Assembly: GCA_017453305.1 (NCBI GenBank)
Contig: JAFTKJ010000008.1
Coordinates: forward strand, 1-50,861
From: Clostridia bacterium
GTDB taxonomy: Bacteria; Bacillota; Clostridia; Oscillospirales; CAG-272
Length of the DNA stretch: 50,861 nucleotides
Reading direction: 5' to 3'
The position numbers and the translations under genes are program-made. The notes below the pieces were generated by a model. The model saw only the letters and a program-made list of their open reading frames with translations, had not been told where the DNA came from and made no database searches. Numbering within the stretch: the first letter of the stretch is position 1; each line of letters opens with the position of its first letter. This document shows, piece by piece, positions 1 through 7,752 of the stretch.

Positions 1-126
1 GCCTATATAGATGCGGCAAGAAAACGTCCCGACGAGTTCAAAAAACGCCTCGAAAGTTTTATAAAAAAGACTCGTGAAGGGAAAATAATCGTCGGATACG
101 GTGGTATAGATAAATATTATAAATGA
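1..126 (+). CDS. C-terminal fragment of an unidentified protein
   Basis: An open frame enters from the left edge and stops at TGA 124-126, giving 41 residues ending in a Gly-Ile-Asp-Lys-Tyr-Tyr-Lys tail. It is strongly charged (many Lys, Arg, Asp, Glu) and has no motif I recognise. It lies in the AT-rich stretch that runs to about position 830, so I take it to be part of the same accessory segment as the zinc-ribbon gene. Most of the protein is outside the window and its function cannot be inferred. Confidence 0.5.
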   Translation, partial: AYIDAARKRPDEFKKRLESFIKKTREGKIIVGYGGIDKYYK

Positions 127-148
127 CAAATTCCAATTTGTCGAGATG

Positions 149-184
149 ATAAAAAGCGAGGGCTGAACGAAGCGTTCAGCCCTC
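149..184 (-). terminator. Intrinsic terminator of the zinc-ribbon gene
   Basis: A 12-bp perfect stem (158-169 with 173-184, AAG loop) is followed on the minus strand by GCTTTTTATC. It lies 47 bp past the stop of the minus-strand gene at 231-755, whose transcript it should end. Confidence 0.8.
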
Positions 185-230
185 AAAATTTGCGGTGCAG
201 TAGGCAAAGAAAAGATTTTATTAACAACGA

Positions 231-755
231 TTATCGAACATTGCAATACCAAACAATCAAATTCCTATTTCCATGAACATAGTCTCTTGTTCGCTCATCG
301 TATATACAACCGACAATTCCTATCAATCCGCCAAGCAAAATGTTATATATCCAAGTTAGCCCATACTGCACTGAATCATATTTTGAAATAAGTTCTTTAT
401 TTGGGAGCAGAACTAATTTTGAAAGCTTATTTCTTGAACTTGCTCGCCATATGTTAAGAAGAGCCGCAATCCAAAAAGGAAATGGAAAGCAAATTATCGA
501 AAGAATAATTTGGATTACTGCTGTGATTATCCAAATTTTACAAGATGTCTTTTCACGTTTGGAGATAGTTGCTATGCAATATTGAGCATCATTAAACATT
601 ATATCGAGTTTTTCTTCATATGTAGGCATCTGCTTATTTTGTCTAAATTTGATGTTTTCTGTTAGATTTGCTCCGCATTTAGAACAAAAAGTTACAGTAT
701 TGTTATAAGATGTACCACAACGAGGACAATTTCCGATAATTTTATTTTGTCTCAT
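231..755 (-). CDS. Zinc-ribbon membrane protein, function unknown
   Basis: 174 residues. The N-terminus has two CxxC pairs (CPRC at about residues 10-13, CSKC at 24-27), the pattern of a small zinc ribbon as in many Firmicutes membrane proteins of unknown role. Two hydrophobic segments follow (about residues 74-103 and 131-150), so it is probably an inner-membrane protein with a cytosolic zinc ribbon. The start ATG at 755 has a GGAGG ribosome site about 12 bases upstream. Base composition is clearly AT-richer than the rest of the window, and the gene lies downstream of a tRNA-Pro, a common place for mobile cargo. No specific function can be claimed. Confidence 0.75.
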   Translation of the reverse strand: MRQNKIIGNCPRCGTSYNNTVTFCSKCGANLTENIKFRQNKQMPTYEEKLDIMFNDAQYCIATISKREKTSCKIWIITAVIQIILSIICFPFPFWIAALLNIWRASSRNKLSKLVLLPNKELISKYDSVQYGLTWIYNILLGGLIGIVGCIYDERTRDYVHGNRNLIVWYCNVR

Positions 756-785
756 AAATACTCTAATCCCTCCGCTATGTAATTA

Positions 786-811
786 GCCGCAAAGTATCCC
801 TACTTTGCGGC
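786..811. repeat. 11-bp perfect inverted repeat downstream of tRNA-Pro
   Basis: Arms 786-796 and 801-811 pair perfectly around a 4-base loop. It lies just past the 3' end of the tRNA gene, but neither strand has a convincing T-run, so terminator function is uncertain. Confidence 0.5.
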
Positions 812-836
812 TTTCGTGCGGACGAATCCGCGATTT

Positions 837-912
837 TGGTCGAAGTGACAGGACTCGAACCTGCAGCATCTAGCTCCCAAAGCTAGCGCGCTACCAATTG
901 CGCCACACCTCG
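837..912 (-). tRNA. tRNA-Pro (anticodon TGG), intact, CCA encoded
   Basis: 76 bases on the minus strand. The acceptor arms CGAGGTG and CACTTCG pair at all seven positions (one G-U). The anticodon stem CTAGC/GCTAG is perfect around loop TTTGGGA, giving anticodon TGG (proline). The T-loop GGTTCGAGTCC and the D-arm are standard, and the 3' CCA (837-839) is encoded. It has its own promoter at 931-959. All stems are self-consistent, so this is a complete gene and not a chimera with the truncated tRNA-Pro 160 bp upstream. Confidence 0.95.
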
Positions 913-930
913 ATGTGTGAAAAATATTGA

Positions 931-959
931 ATTTTAAGTGGATTTTTGTAAGTGGTCAA
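931..959 (-). promoter_or_regulatory. Sigma-A-type promoter of the intact tRNA-Pro
   Basis: On the minus strand TTGACC (954-959), a 17-bp spacer and TAAAAT (931-936) lie about 20 bp before the tRNA 5' end. The -35 overlaps the first of two GTGGTCA repeats (952-958 and 964-970, 12-bp period). Confidence 0.7.
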
Positions 960-1075
960 ATCTGTGGTCAGACCGCTTTTTTGTTTTGGTTTTGAGAAAG
1001 AGAATGTGCGGAAAAGTCAATGTTTACAAGGGTTTTCGAGCGCTTGAAAAATCAAGAAGCGAAAACCGCCTGCAT
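952..1075. mobile_element. Probable end of an integrated element (arm-type repeats and hairpin)
   Basis: The stretch between the intact and the truncated tRNA-Pro holds two GTGGTCA direct repeats (952-958, 964-970), a T-run, and a strong imperfect hairpin at 1031-1067 (GGTTTTCG paired with CGAAAACC, inner stem CTTGA/TCAAG). It abuts the point where the upstream tRNA-Pro loses homology to tRNA. Short direct repeats and a hairpin beside a broken tRNA are typical of tyrosine-recombinase attachment ends. No integrase is visible in the window, so the assignment is inferential. Confidence 0.45.
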
Positions 1076-1115
1076 GCTCCCAAACGTCGCGCGCTACCAA
1101 CTGCGCCACACCCCG
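1076..1115 (-). pseudogene. Truncated tRNA-Pro: 5' half only
   Basis: Read on the minus strand, this begins CGGGGTGTGGCGC and carries a normal D-arm, the 5' anticodon-stem strand CGACG and loop TTTGGGA with anticodon TGG, then leaves tRNA sequence. The expected CGTCG partner strand, T-arm and CACCCCG acceptor are absent. It keeps a near-perfect promoter (1143-1171), so this was a working tRNA gene whose 3' half has been displaced. Confidence 0.8.
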
Positions 1116-1142
1116 AAGTGGTAAAAACCAACTGCGTTATAT

Positions 1143-1171
1143 ATTATAGCAGATTTTTGATCAAAAGTCAA
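1143..1171 (-). promoter_or_regulatory. Strong promoter of the truncated tRNA-Pro
   Basis: Minus strand: TTGACT (1166-1171), 17-bp spacer, TATAAT (1143-1148), about 28 bp before the tRNA 5' end. Confidence 0.85.
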
Positions 1172-1240
1172 CAGTTTGACAAAAGAATTTCAAGAATTTG
1201 GATAGGGGGAGCGATCCCCCTATCCTTTTTGTTGCCAAAA

Positions 1241-3778
1241 TCATGCATCGCCCTTTTCCTCCGCGCTTACAATGCGCAAAGCGATTGCGGAGCAATCGTC
1301 GTGCGTTTCGCGCTCGGCAGAGTGCAGGCAGATCTGATACACGATCTCCTCCGGGGTAAGCTTTTCCGTTTCGGCAAGGAACGTCGTCAGCCATTCGCCG
1401 TCTTCGTCACTTTGTAAAACGCCGTCGCTGATCATCACAACCGTATCCCCCTCGCGCAAAAGGAATCCCGTTTTTTGCGCATCCAGGGTGTTTAAAATGC
1501 CAATGGGAACCGTTCCGGACTGCATTTTTCTCACCACTCCCCCACGAATCACAAAGCTTGGCGCGGCGCCGCTTTTGATAAACGCCGCATCCCCCGTCAT
1601 CAGGTCCAGCTCCAAAAGATCTACCGTGGAAGAGCACTCCTTTGTGCTGTCCGAGCCGCGCGAAGCGATCATGTTGTTCAGCATTCGCAAGGAGGTCCCT
1701 GCGCGGTTACCTGCACGGAGCATTTTTTCCATAAAGACCGAGCACAGTCCCGAGGTCAAAGCCGCCTCCTTCCCTGCCCCCATTCCGTCGCTGATCAATG
1801 CGTAAAAATAGTCCTTCTTATTTGAAAAAAGGTTGACGCTGTCACCGCTGACACCACCGTCTGCCGAGACGTTGTTCTGTGCCCCCAAAACGCCGATCTT
1901 GCGCTTTGCTTGCAGGATCATGGTGCTGACGTTCCCTTCGATCTCAAAGGAGGGTTGTCCAAACTCGGAGGCACACATTTCCCCCAGGTCGCATCGCATG
2001 GTCTCAAAGGTCACCTTTGCGTGCTCAATGTCTGCCCCTTTGATCAAAATCCTGCGGCACCGACGCCCGTAAACGGTAACTCCTTCGGCACGTACATCCG
2101 CATCCTTGAGATACTCCCCTACCTTTTTTTCCAACTCGTGGTCAAATCGGTATTCGTCGTGATCCTCCTCCAGGGCATCGTTGATGATATTCGCCGCCGA
2201 TTCGTAGTCCATTGCAAAAATCTCGGTTCGATTATTGCGAAGCATCTCCCCCGTCAATTTCGCACAATTGCTGTTGATCTCATCCAAAATTCCTTCCATG
2301 CGCGTGCAACGATGCCTCAGTTGCTCGGGTACCTGCTCGCCCGACACTCTCCCCTTGGTGTGTAGCTGGGAGATCAGATCATTCACAGCCCCCAACGTTT
2401 CGGAATACTCCAACCCCCAGCAAATGTTTTTGTTTGGACACTCTTCGCAAAACGTATCGAAGGAACGGTCGCACAAGCGGCGCAGATCCAGCGTTCCGGG
2501 GCGACGAAAACGGTCGCTCAAATTGTAAAAGACCTCGGAAAGCGAAGAAAACGCATCCGAAATTCCACGAAAGCGTTCATTGGAATCTCGGTAGCGCAGT
2601 TTTTCAATGCGATACTGCTCCTTTTCACGTCCACATTTTGCGTCAGTCTCGCCACCGTCCGCTTCCGTTTTGTTTTTCTCTTGTGCTTCTTGGAAAAAGC
2701 CGCTCTTTTGGAGCACCGTAAATACGCCTCCCGAAAGAAGTGCGGCGGGTAACAAGGAAAGCAGGATCCCTGCCTTTGAGACATAGGTCGACCACGTCAG
2801 TATTGCTGCAATGGGAAGTAGAACCGCACCGCTTGTCCGCTCCGTTTGCTTGAAGAACAAGCGCACCAACGCTGCCAACAAAAAGCCCGGCGCATGAAGG
2901 ATCGAATATCCCCATCCGCAAAGAATAGACGCACAAATGCCCTGCGTTCCCGTGCGATAAGTGCACGCATAAAGCGTAAAAAAGAGTGCCGCCATGGGAG
3001 CGAGCGGAAAGGAAAAGAACGTTACTGCGCGAGCCGAGTACACAATTGAAAACAGAAGTGCTGCCTCGGAAAAGCGCATCAAAAGCGCAAGCTCGGTCCT
3101 TTTTTCAAAAGAAATCGAAAAGACTGCCGTTGCCACCACTGTCATCACCACGGTAAAGAGTGCGGCAAACCAATCGTAATAGGAAAATTCCCCTGCAATA
3201 ACGCGATAGAGCGAGATTACCAAACCACAAACCGCGGCGGTTGCCATCCGCAATTTCAAGCTGTTGCTGAACACGTCACGGAGTTCACTTACAACGCTTC
3301 TCATCGCTTCGGAGTGAGTTTGAACGTGTAGATTTTCCGTATTTTGGTCAATCGTTTCCCCTTTGGAAGGCGCTTTAACAGTTTTTTTATCAAGTGCCTC
3401 CAGCAAACGCTTTTTGAGTTCCTCCGGAAGTGTAAAGCGCGTGTCGGGCGCATCCAGAATTAGCCCTATAACCAAGCGGAACAATGCAGCCGCCAAGTAG
3501 ACACAGATGTAAAGTATTGGGGTTTGCATGTTGGAAAACGAGGTCAAAAGCAAGCCGATCAGCACCGGGAGTGTGTGCCCGGAAGAACCGAGCAGCAATG
3601 CAAAGCCAAGCGGATACGTATCAAACAAAAGTCCTGCTTGTCCCAAAAGCCAAGCCGCACATCCCCAAAGGATCTCCTTGCAAAACCATCGCATACGCGC
3701 GATCCATACCTCGGGGCTCACCTTTCCCTTCTCTTTGATACGCCTTGCTTTGCCTGCTTTGAGTTTTTCATCCTGCAT
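1241..3778 (-). CDS. spoIIE: Stage II sporulation protein E (SpoIIE phosphatase)
   Basis: 845 residues, close to the ~830 of B. subtilis SpoIIE. The N-terminal ~350 residues hold many hydrophobic segments, matching the polytopic membrane domain that places SpoIIE at the asymmetric septum. A central oligomerisation region follows, with a Cys-rich CxxC..C patch near 'ECPNKNIC'. The C-terminal ~220 residues are a PP2C-type phosphatase: LISDGMGAGKEA carries the metal-binding Asp, and VVMISDGVLQ is a second conserved Asp motif. In Bacillus it dephosphorylates SpoIIAA to release sigma-F in the forespore. ATG at 3778 has an AAGGA site upstream. It is transcribed alone, away from the SLOG gene at 4095. 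This is strong evidence that the organism sporulates. Confidence 0.95.
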   Translation of the reverse strand: MQDEKLKAGKARRIKEKGKVSPEVWIARMRWFCKEILWGCAAWLLGQAGLLFDTYPLGFALLLGSSGHTLPVLIGLLLTSFSNMQTPILYICVYLAAALFRLVIGLILDAPDTRFTLPEELKKRLLEALDKKTVKAPSKGETIDQNTENLHVQTHSEAMRSVVSELRDVFSNSLKLRMATAAVCGLVISLYRVIAGEFSYYDWFAALFTVVMTVVATAVFSISFEKRTELALLMRFSEAALLFSIVYSARAVTFFSFPLAPMAALFFTLYACTYRTGTQGICASILCGWGYSILHAPGFLLAALVRLFFKQTERTSGAVLLPIAAILTWSTYVSKAGILLSLLPAALLSGGVFTVLQKSGFFQEAQEKNKTEADGGETDAKCGREKEQYRIEKLRYRDSNERFRGISDAFSSLSEVFYNLSDRFRRPGTLDLRRLCDRSFDTFCEECPNKNICWGLEYSETLGAVNDLISQLHTKGRVSGEQVPEQLRHRCTRMEGILDEINSNCAKLTGEMLRNNRTEIFAMDYESAANIINDALEEDHDEYRFDHELEKKVGEYLKDADVRAEGVTVYGRRCRRILIKGADIEHAKVTFETMRCDLGEMCASEFGQPSFEIEGNVSTMILQAKRKIGVLGAQNNVSADGGVSGDSVNLFSNKKDYFYALISDGMGAGKEAALTSGLCSVFMEKMLRAGNRAGTSLRMLNNMIASRGSDSTKECSSTVDLLELDLMTGDAAFIKSGAAPSFVIRGGVVRKMQSGTVPIGILNTLDAQKTGFLLREGDTVVMISDGVLQSDEDGEWLTTFLAETEKLTPEEIVYQICLHSAERETHDDCSAIALRIVSAEEKGDA

Positions 3779-3801
3779 CTGTTTTTACCGTCCTTTTTAA
3801 T

Positions 3802-3846
3802 ATTTTACCACTATTTTACTCCTTTTCATCGGCAAAATTTGTCGAA
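3802..3846 (-). promoter_or_regulatory. Probable Spo0A-activated sigma-A promoter of spoIIE
   Basis: A perfect Spo0A box, TGTCGAA on the plus strand (3840-3846), overlaps a -35-like TCGACA (minus strand, 3840-3845). A TAAAAT -10 (3813-3818) follows after 21 bp. In B. subtilis, spoIIE and spoIIG promoters likewise have 21-22 bp spacers and need Spo0A~P. A second TAAAAT lies at 3802-3807. Assignment rests on motif and spacing only. Confidence 0.65.
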
Positions 3847-3930
3847 GGATGCAGGGAGTTTTTAGTAATTTTATGGGACGAAGCGACGCAAAAGCGCACA
3901 CGCGACAGAATACATGCACACAGGCACATA

Positions 3931-3976
3931 AAAAAGCAAAAAACGTCTCCCTTCTCGTCGGGAGACGTTGCTTTTT
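3931..3976. terminator. Terminator-like hairpin between divergent genes
   Basis: A 10-bp perfect stem (3942-3951 with 3960-3969) has T-rich flanks on both strands. No annotated gene ends here: spoIIE reads left and the SLOG gene reads right. It may end a small transcript or attenuate one. The rest of 3847-4060 shows no gene. Confidence 0.65.
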
Positions 3977-4094
3977 GTCATACGATTTTTTGGTATCTCT
4001 TGGTCCTTTTTTGAAAAAAAGCGTGTTTTTTACACAAAGGGGCTTCTCTTTTTTGACAAAGTGTGATATACTGTAGCGGATAGGAGGTGAGGAT

Positions 4095-4571
4095 TTGACA
4101 CAAACGGTATGCTTTACGGGACACCGTTCGATTCCGAGTGAAGCGTATGCCAAACTGTACGGCTTGCTGCAAAAAACTGTGGAGCGCTTGATCCGGGACG
4201 GTGCATCGGTGTTTCGCACGGGAGGCGCGCTCGGCTTTGATACCATGGCGGCACTTTGCATTCTGGATCTGCGGAGGCAATACCCACATATTCGCTTGGA
4301 GCTGATCCTTCCCTGCCCCACACAAGCGGAGCAATGGCAGGAGTCGGACGCTCTGCTGTACGAACAAATCATGGAACGCGCGGACAGCCACCGTTACGTC
4401 AGCCAAAGCTACTACACGGGAGTATTGCAAATGCGCAACCGCTGTCTTGTGGAGGGCGCAGACGTTTGCGTCGCCTATTTGCGCACCTCAAGTGGTGGAG
4501 GCGCCGCCTACACCGCCGCATACGCCTTAAAACAGGGCTTGGAGCTGATTAATCTGCAGGATCTGTTATGA
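4095..4571 (+). CDS. SLOG-fold (YpsA/DprA-like) protein
   Basis: 158 residues. It begins VCFTGHRS, then has a glycine-rich RTGGALGFDTMAA loop and an SSGGGAAYTAAYAL segment near the C-terminus, the nucleotide-binding pattern of the SLOG superfamily (DUF1273/YpsA, DprA). SLOG proteins bind nucleotides or nucleic acid, and the precise role of these short stand-alone forms is not settled. The start is TTG at 4095: AGGAGGTGA lies 4-12 bp upstream and no nearer ATG exists. An extended -10 (TGATATACT, 4064-4072) precedes it. Its last 6 bp overlap the end of the convergent DUF2752 gene. Confidence 0.75.
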   Translation: MTQTVCFTGHRSIPSEAYAKLYGLLQKTVERLIRDGASVFRTGGALGFDTMAALCILDLRRQYPHIRLELILPCPTQAEQWQESDALLYEQIMERADSHRYVSQSYYTGVLQMRNRCLVEGADVCVAYLRTSSGGGAAYTAAYALKQGLELINLQDLL

Positions 4572-5027
4572 CGCCAGATAGGCGCGAATTGCTTTCCAGA
4601 ACACGCCAAGATCCCCCGTGGGATCAATGCTGTACGCGATCAACAAGTAGTTGCGCAGGATCCAAAACGCGATCATCGCAACGGCGAATGCGACCCAGCT
4701 CCAGCTCGGGAGCTTGATCAGCAGTTGCTTTTTTTGAAAGAATCGAACCCACGCCACAATATCAAGGATCAGAATGACAAAAAAGGCAACCGTTACAAAA
4801 GCATTGTACTGAAAAGCTGCAACAACGTCCAAGCGCGCCAGCGCCATCACCGCGCGTGTGCCACCGCACAGCGGGCAGTACAAAAACAAAAAGCGACTCA
4901 TGATACATCCGCCAAAGAGCTCGTACATATAACCGCTCAGCTTCCAATATAGCGGCAACAGCAAATAGATCACCAATGCCGCTGCGTGCATCGCCAAAAA
5001 GATTGGGTGGCGCAGCTTTTGCTTCAT
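4566..5027 (-). CDS. DUF2752 membrane protein
   Basis: 153 residues from ATG at 5027. The frame extends to a TTG at 5045, but GGAAGTGA sits just before the ATG, which decides the start. Three or four transmembrane segments flank the motif CPLCGGTRA at about residues 51-59, the signature of the DUF2752 family (CPxCGxTR). Family function is unknown. The Cys pair suggests metal binding or redox activity at the membrane face. It converges on, and overlaps by 6 bp, the SLOG gene. Confidence 0.8.
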   Translation of the reverse strand: MKQKLRHPIFLAMHAAALVIYLLLPLYWKLSGYMYELFGGCIMSRFLFLYCPLCGGTRAVMALARLDVVAAFQYNAFVTVAFFVILILDIVAWVRFFQKKQLLIKLPSWSWVAFAVAMIAFWILRNYLLIAYSIDPTGDLGVFWKAIRAYLAS

Positions 5028-5129
5028 TCTGTCACTTCCTTTCAAAGGTTACTACGACATATTGTAACACAAAAATTGTATTTTGAAAAGGGATATTTTA
5101 CTTTTTTTTACCCTTTTTTCAAAAATTGA

Positions 5130-5159
5130 TTGACAAATCGCTTTTCGGTGTGCTATAAT
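5130..5159 (+). promoter_or_regulatory. Promoter of the DUF4190 gene
   Basis: TTGACA (5130-5135), 18-bp spacer, TATAAT (5154-5159). The gene starts 32 bp downstream after a GGAGG site. Confidence 0.85.
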
Positions 5160-5191
5160 AAGTCTATCATATTAAATATTGGAGGATTTCA

Positions 5192-5659
5192 ATGAACAAC
5201 GACTTTAATTCCACCCCCGAGCAAAGCGGTATTTATCAGGGCTTTGACCCCGTTGAGCCTGCAGGCAAGAAAAAGAACACCTATGCCCTGGTTTCCCTGA
5301 TTTTGGGTATTGTCAGCGTGGCAAGCTGCTGCCTGTGCTGCTGCATTTCCTACTTTGCCATACTTGTTATGCTTGTTTGCGGCGTTCTCGCCATCGTTTT
5401 TGCGATCCTTTCCAAAAAAGAATCCAAAGACAAAAAGCTTTCCGGCAAAGCATTGGCAGGCTTGATTCTCGGTATTGTGGGAATTGTGCTTGTGGTAATC
5501 TTTGCGATCGTTATGATTGCTTCCGTAGCGTTGATCGGCTCTATGTCCAATGAAGAGCTGTTAGCGTTCCTCGAAGAAACCTTTAAGCCCTTGATGACCG
5601 AGGAAGAATACGCCGAGTTCATCGCGCAGATCGAATCTGCTCTGGAATCTGCTGAATAA
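5192..5659 (+). CDS. DUF4190-type small membrane protein
   Basis: 155 residues. A hydrophilic N-terminus with GIYQGFDPVEP is followed by a Lys stretch and two long hydrophobic blocks (about residues 33-68 and 84-114) separated by a Lys-rich loop. This is the two-hairpin pattern with the SLILGIVS and AGLILGIVGI repeats of DUF4190 proteins. The first block contains an unusual cluster of five Cys (SCCLCCCIS). An acidic C-terminal tail of about 40 residues probably lies in the cytosol. Single-gene transcription unit with its own promoter and terminator. Function unknown. Confidence 0.8.
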   Translation: MNNDFNSTPEQSGIYQGFDPVEPAGKKKNTYALVSLILGIVSVASCCLCCCISYFAILVMLVCGVLAIVFAILSKKESKDKKLSGKALAGLILGIVGIVLVVIFAIVMIASVALIGSMSNEELLAFLEETFKPLMTEEEYAEFIAQIESALESAE

Positions 5660-5681
5660 TCAAGCCATAACCAAAAAAAGA

Positions 5682-5714
5682 GCCTTGGATGCATCCGCAT
5701 CCAAGGCTTTTTAT
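5682..5714. terminator. Bidirectional intrinsic terminator
   Basis: An 11-bp perfect stem (5682-5692 with 5697-5707) has a T-run on the plus side and an A-run on the other. It serves both the DUF4190 gene and the convergent guaB. Confidence 0.9.
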
Positions 5715-5719
5715 CATGA

Positions 5720-7225
5720 TCAGTTGTTCTTGATCTCCTGGTTCTTTTGAATGACGTCGTGCGCGCCGCCCTCTACGATACTCGTAGCGGATACCAGCGT
5801 CAGAACTGCCTTTTCCTGCAGCTCGGGAATGGTCAAAGCACCGCAGTTACACATGGTGGACTTGACCTTTGCCAACGTAATAGCTACGTTATCCTTCAGG
5901 CTTCCCGCATAGGGAACGTAGGAGTCAACGCCCTCAACAAAGGAAAGCTTCTTATCGCCGCCAAGGTCGTATCTCTGCCAGTTGCGTGCACGTGCAGAGC
6001 CCTCACCCCAGTACTCCTTGTAGTAGGTGCCGCCGATGCTGACACGGTTGGAGGGGCTTTCGTCAAAGCGTGCAAAGTATCTGCCCAGCATAACGAAATC
6101 TGCGCCCATTGCCAAAGAGAGGGTGATGTGGTGATCGTGTACGATACCGCCGTCGGAGCATACGGGAACGTAGATTCCGGTCTCCTCGAAGTATCTGTCG
6201 CGCTCTGCGCAAACGTCGATCAGCGCGGTAGCCTGTCCGCGACCGATGCCCTTGGTCTCACGGGTGATGCAAATGGAGCCGCCGCCGATGCCAACCTTGA
6301 CAAAGTCTGCACCGCACTCCGCCAAGAAGCGGAAGCCTGCCGCGTCAACCACGTTGCCTGCGCCAACCTTTACGCTCTCACCGTAATGCTCACGGATCCA
6401 AGCGATGGTGCGCTTTTGCCACTCGGAAAAGCCCTCGGAGGAGTCGATGCAAAGTACGTCAACGCCTGCCTCGATCAATGCGGGAACGCGCTCTGCGTAG
6501 TCACGCGTATTGATACCTGCACCTACAACGTATCTCTTGGACTGATCCAACAGTTCATTGGGATTCTGCTTGTGGGAGTCGTAGTCCTTGCGGAAAACCA
6601 TATAGCAAAGATGGTCATTTTCGTCAATAATGGGGAGCGAATTGAGCTTGTGATCCCAAATGATGTCGTTTGCTTCCTTAAGAGTGGTGCCCAGCTTTGC
6701 GCAGATCAGCTTGGAAAAAGGTGTCATAAACTCGCTGACCTTGGTTGCGGGATCCATGCGGCTGGGACGGTAATCTCTGCCCGTAACAATGCCCAACAGC
6801 TTACCCTCTGCCGTTCCGTCATCGGTAATGGCGATGGTGGAGTGTCCGGTCTTTTCCTTCAGCGCCATAGCGTCTGCCATGGTTGCATCGGGAGAGAGGT
6901 TGGAATCACTCTTTACAAAGCCTGCCTTGTAGTCCTTGGCTCTCTTTACCATAGCGGCTTCGTCCTCGATGGACTGAGAACCGTAGATAAAGGATACACC
7001 GCCCTCGGTTGCAAGTGCAACGGCAAGACGGTCGCCGGAAACGGACTGCATGATTGCGGAAACCATGGGAATGTTCATGGTGATTGCAGGCTTTTCACCC
7101 TTGCGGTACTTGACCAACGGGGTTTTAAGGCTGACGTTTGCCGGGACACATTCGGCAGAAGAATATCCGGGAATTAAAAGATATTCGTTAAAAGTATGAG
7201 AAGGCTCGTTAATAAAGGTTGCCAT
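5720..7225 (-). CDS. guaB: IMP dehydrogenase
   Basis: 501 residues. The enzyme oxidises IMP to XMP with NAD+, the committed step to guanine nucleotides. The TIM-barrel core is interrupted by two CBS domains (about residues 108-225). The catalytic loop [10 protein letters not shown] carries the nucleophile Cys319. SDGGIVHDH and [13 protein letters not shown] form the phosphate-binding part, and the flap holds a [14 protein letters not shown] segment. It has its own promoter (7262-7290), 33 bp beyond the end of the pyr operon, with no terminator visible between, so read-through from pyr is possible. Start ATG at 7225 follows GAGGAGAAACAAA. Confidence 0.95.
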   Translation of the reverse strand: MATFINEPSHTFNEYLLIPGYSSAECVPANVSLKTPLVKYRKGEKPAITMNIPMVSAIMQSVSGDRLAVALATEGGVSFIYGSQSIEDEAAMVKRAKDYKAGFVKSDSNLSPDATMADAMALKEKTGHSTIAITDDGTAEGKLLGIVTGRDYRPSRMDPATKVSEFMTPFSKLICAKLGTTLKEANDIIWDHKLNSLPIIDENDHLCYMVFRKDYDSHKQNPNELLDQSKRYVVGAGINTRDYAERVPALIEAGVDVLCIDSSEGFSEWQKRTIAWIREHYGESVKVGAGNVVDAAGFRFLAECGADFVKVGIGGGSICITRETKGIGRGQATALIDVCAERDRYFEETGIYVPVCSDGGIVHDHHITLSLAMGADFVMLGRYFARFDESPSNRVSIGGTYYKEYWGEGSARARNWQRYDLGGDKKLSFVEGVDSYVPYAGSLKDNVAITLAKVKSTMCNCGALTIPELQEKAVLTLVSATSIVEGGAHDVIQKNQEIKNN

Positions 7226-7261
7226 TTTGTTTCTCCTCTGTTTTGGGTTTATTAACTATAG

Positions 7262-7290
7262 ATTATATCACATTATCTGCATTTTGTCAA
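7262..7290 (-). promoter_or_regulatory. Promoter of guaB
   Basis: Minus strand TTGACA (7285-7290), 17-bp spacer, TATAAT (7262-7267): full consensus. The ~30-base leader is too short for a purine riboswitch. Confidence 0.9.
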
Positions 7291-7323
7291 CAGGATTTGC
7301 GCAAATTTCGAGGTACTTCAACC

Positions 7324-7752
7324 TCATTCGCCAATCCCCTTCGCCTTTGATTCGCAATACAAGCAACGGTAAATACGCTTTTGCGGATCGGTCAGGCGAA
7401 AAACGTGTGCCAGCTCCTGCTCGGTGGTGGTAATGCAACGGGGATTTTTGCAATAGATGACGTTGGTCAAGCGTTCGGGAAGTCCAATGCTCTTCTTTTC
7501 AACGATCTCGCCACCGCGAATGATATTGACAGTAACGTTTTGATCGACGTAGCCGAGAATATCCATGCTCAGATCGATCGCTGCGTCAATTTTAATGATG
7601 TCCTTTTTTCCCATTTTGCGGCTGGCAACGTTTTTGATCAGAGCCACGGTACAGTCCAGCTCCTCAAGGGATAACAGACGATACAGCTCCATTCCGCGAC
7701 CTGCGGTGATGTGGTCGATTACAATTCCGTTTTTGATCGAATCGATGTTCAT
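7324..7752 (-). CDS. pyrI: Aspartate carbamoyltransferase regulatory subunit
   Basis: 142 residues, last gene of the pyr operon. The N-terminal allosteric domain ([14 protein letters not shown]) binds nucleotide effectors in the family. The C-terminal zinc domain has CKNPRC and CLYC, the four Cys that bind zinc and contact PyrB. Its ATG overlaps the pyrB stop by 4 bp, fitting the need for equal amounts in the ATCase holoenzyme. Presence of pyrI implies feedback control of ATCase at the protein level. Confidence 0.95.
   Translation of the reverse strand: MNIDSIKNGIVIDHITAGRGMELYRLLSLEELDCTVALIKNVASRKMGKKDIIKIDAAIDLSMDILGYVDQNVTVNIIRGGEIVEKKSIGLPERLTNVIYCKNPRCITTTEQELAHVFRLTDPQKRIYRCLYCESKAKGIGE

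Noticed and set aside
873-1084. A 203-bp excisable element between two GCTCCCAAA cores
   Set aside because: Joining the halves would leave anticodon stem CGACG against TAGAT/GCTAG, which does not pair, so these are not halves of one original tRNA.
938-1417. 159-residue plus-strand frame over the tRNA-Pro remnants
   Set aside because: It runs antisense through the truncated tRNA, its promoter and the end of spoIIE, and has no ribosome site or recognisable motif.
5747-7177. 476-residue plus-strand frame opposite guaB
   Set aside because: It is the antisense shadow of IMP dehydrogenase, caused by its codon bias.
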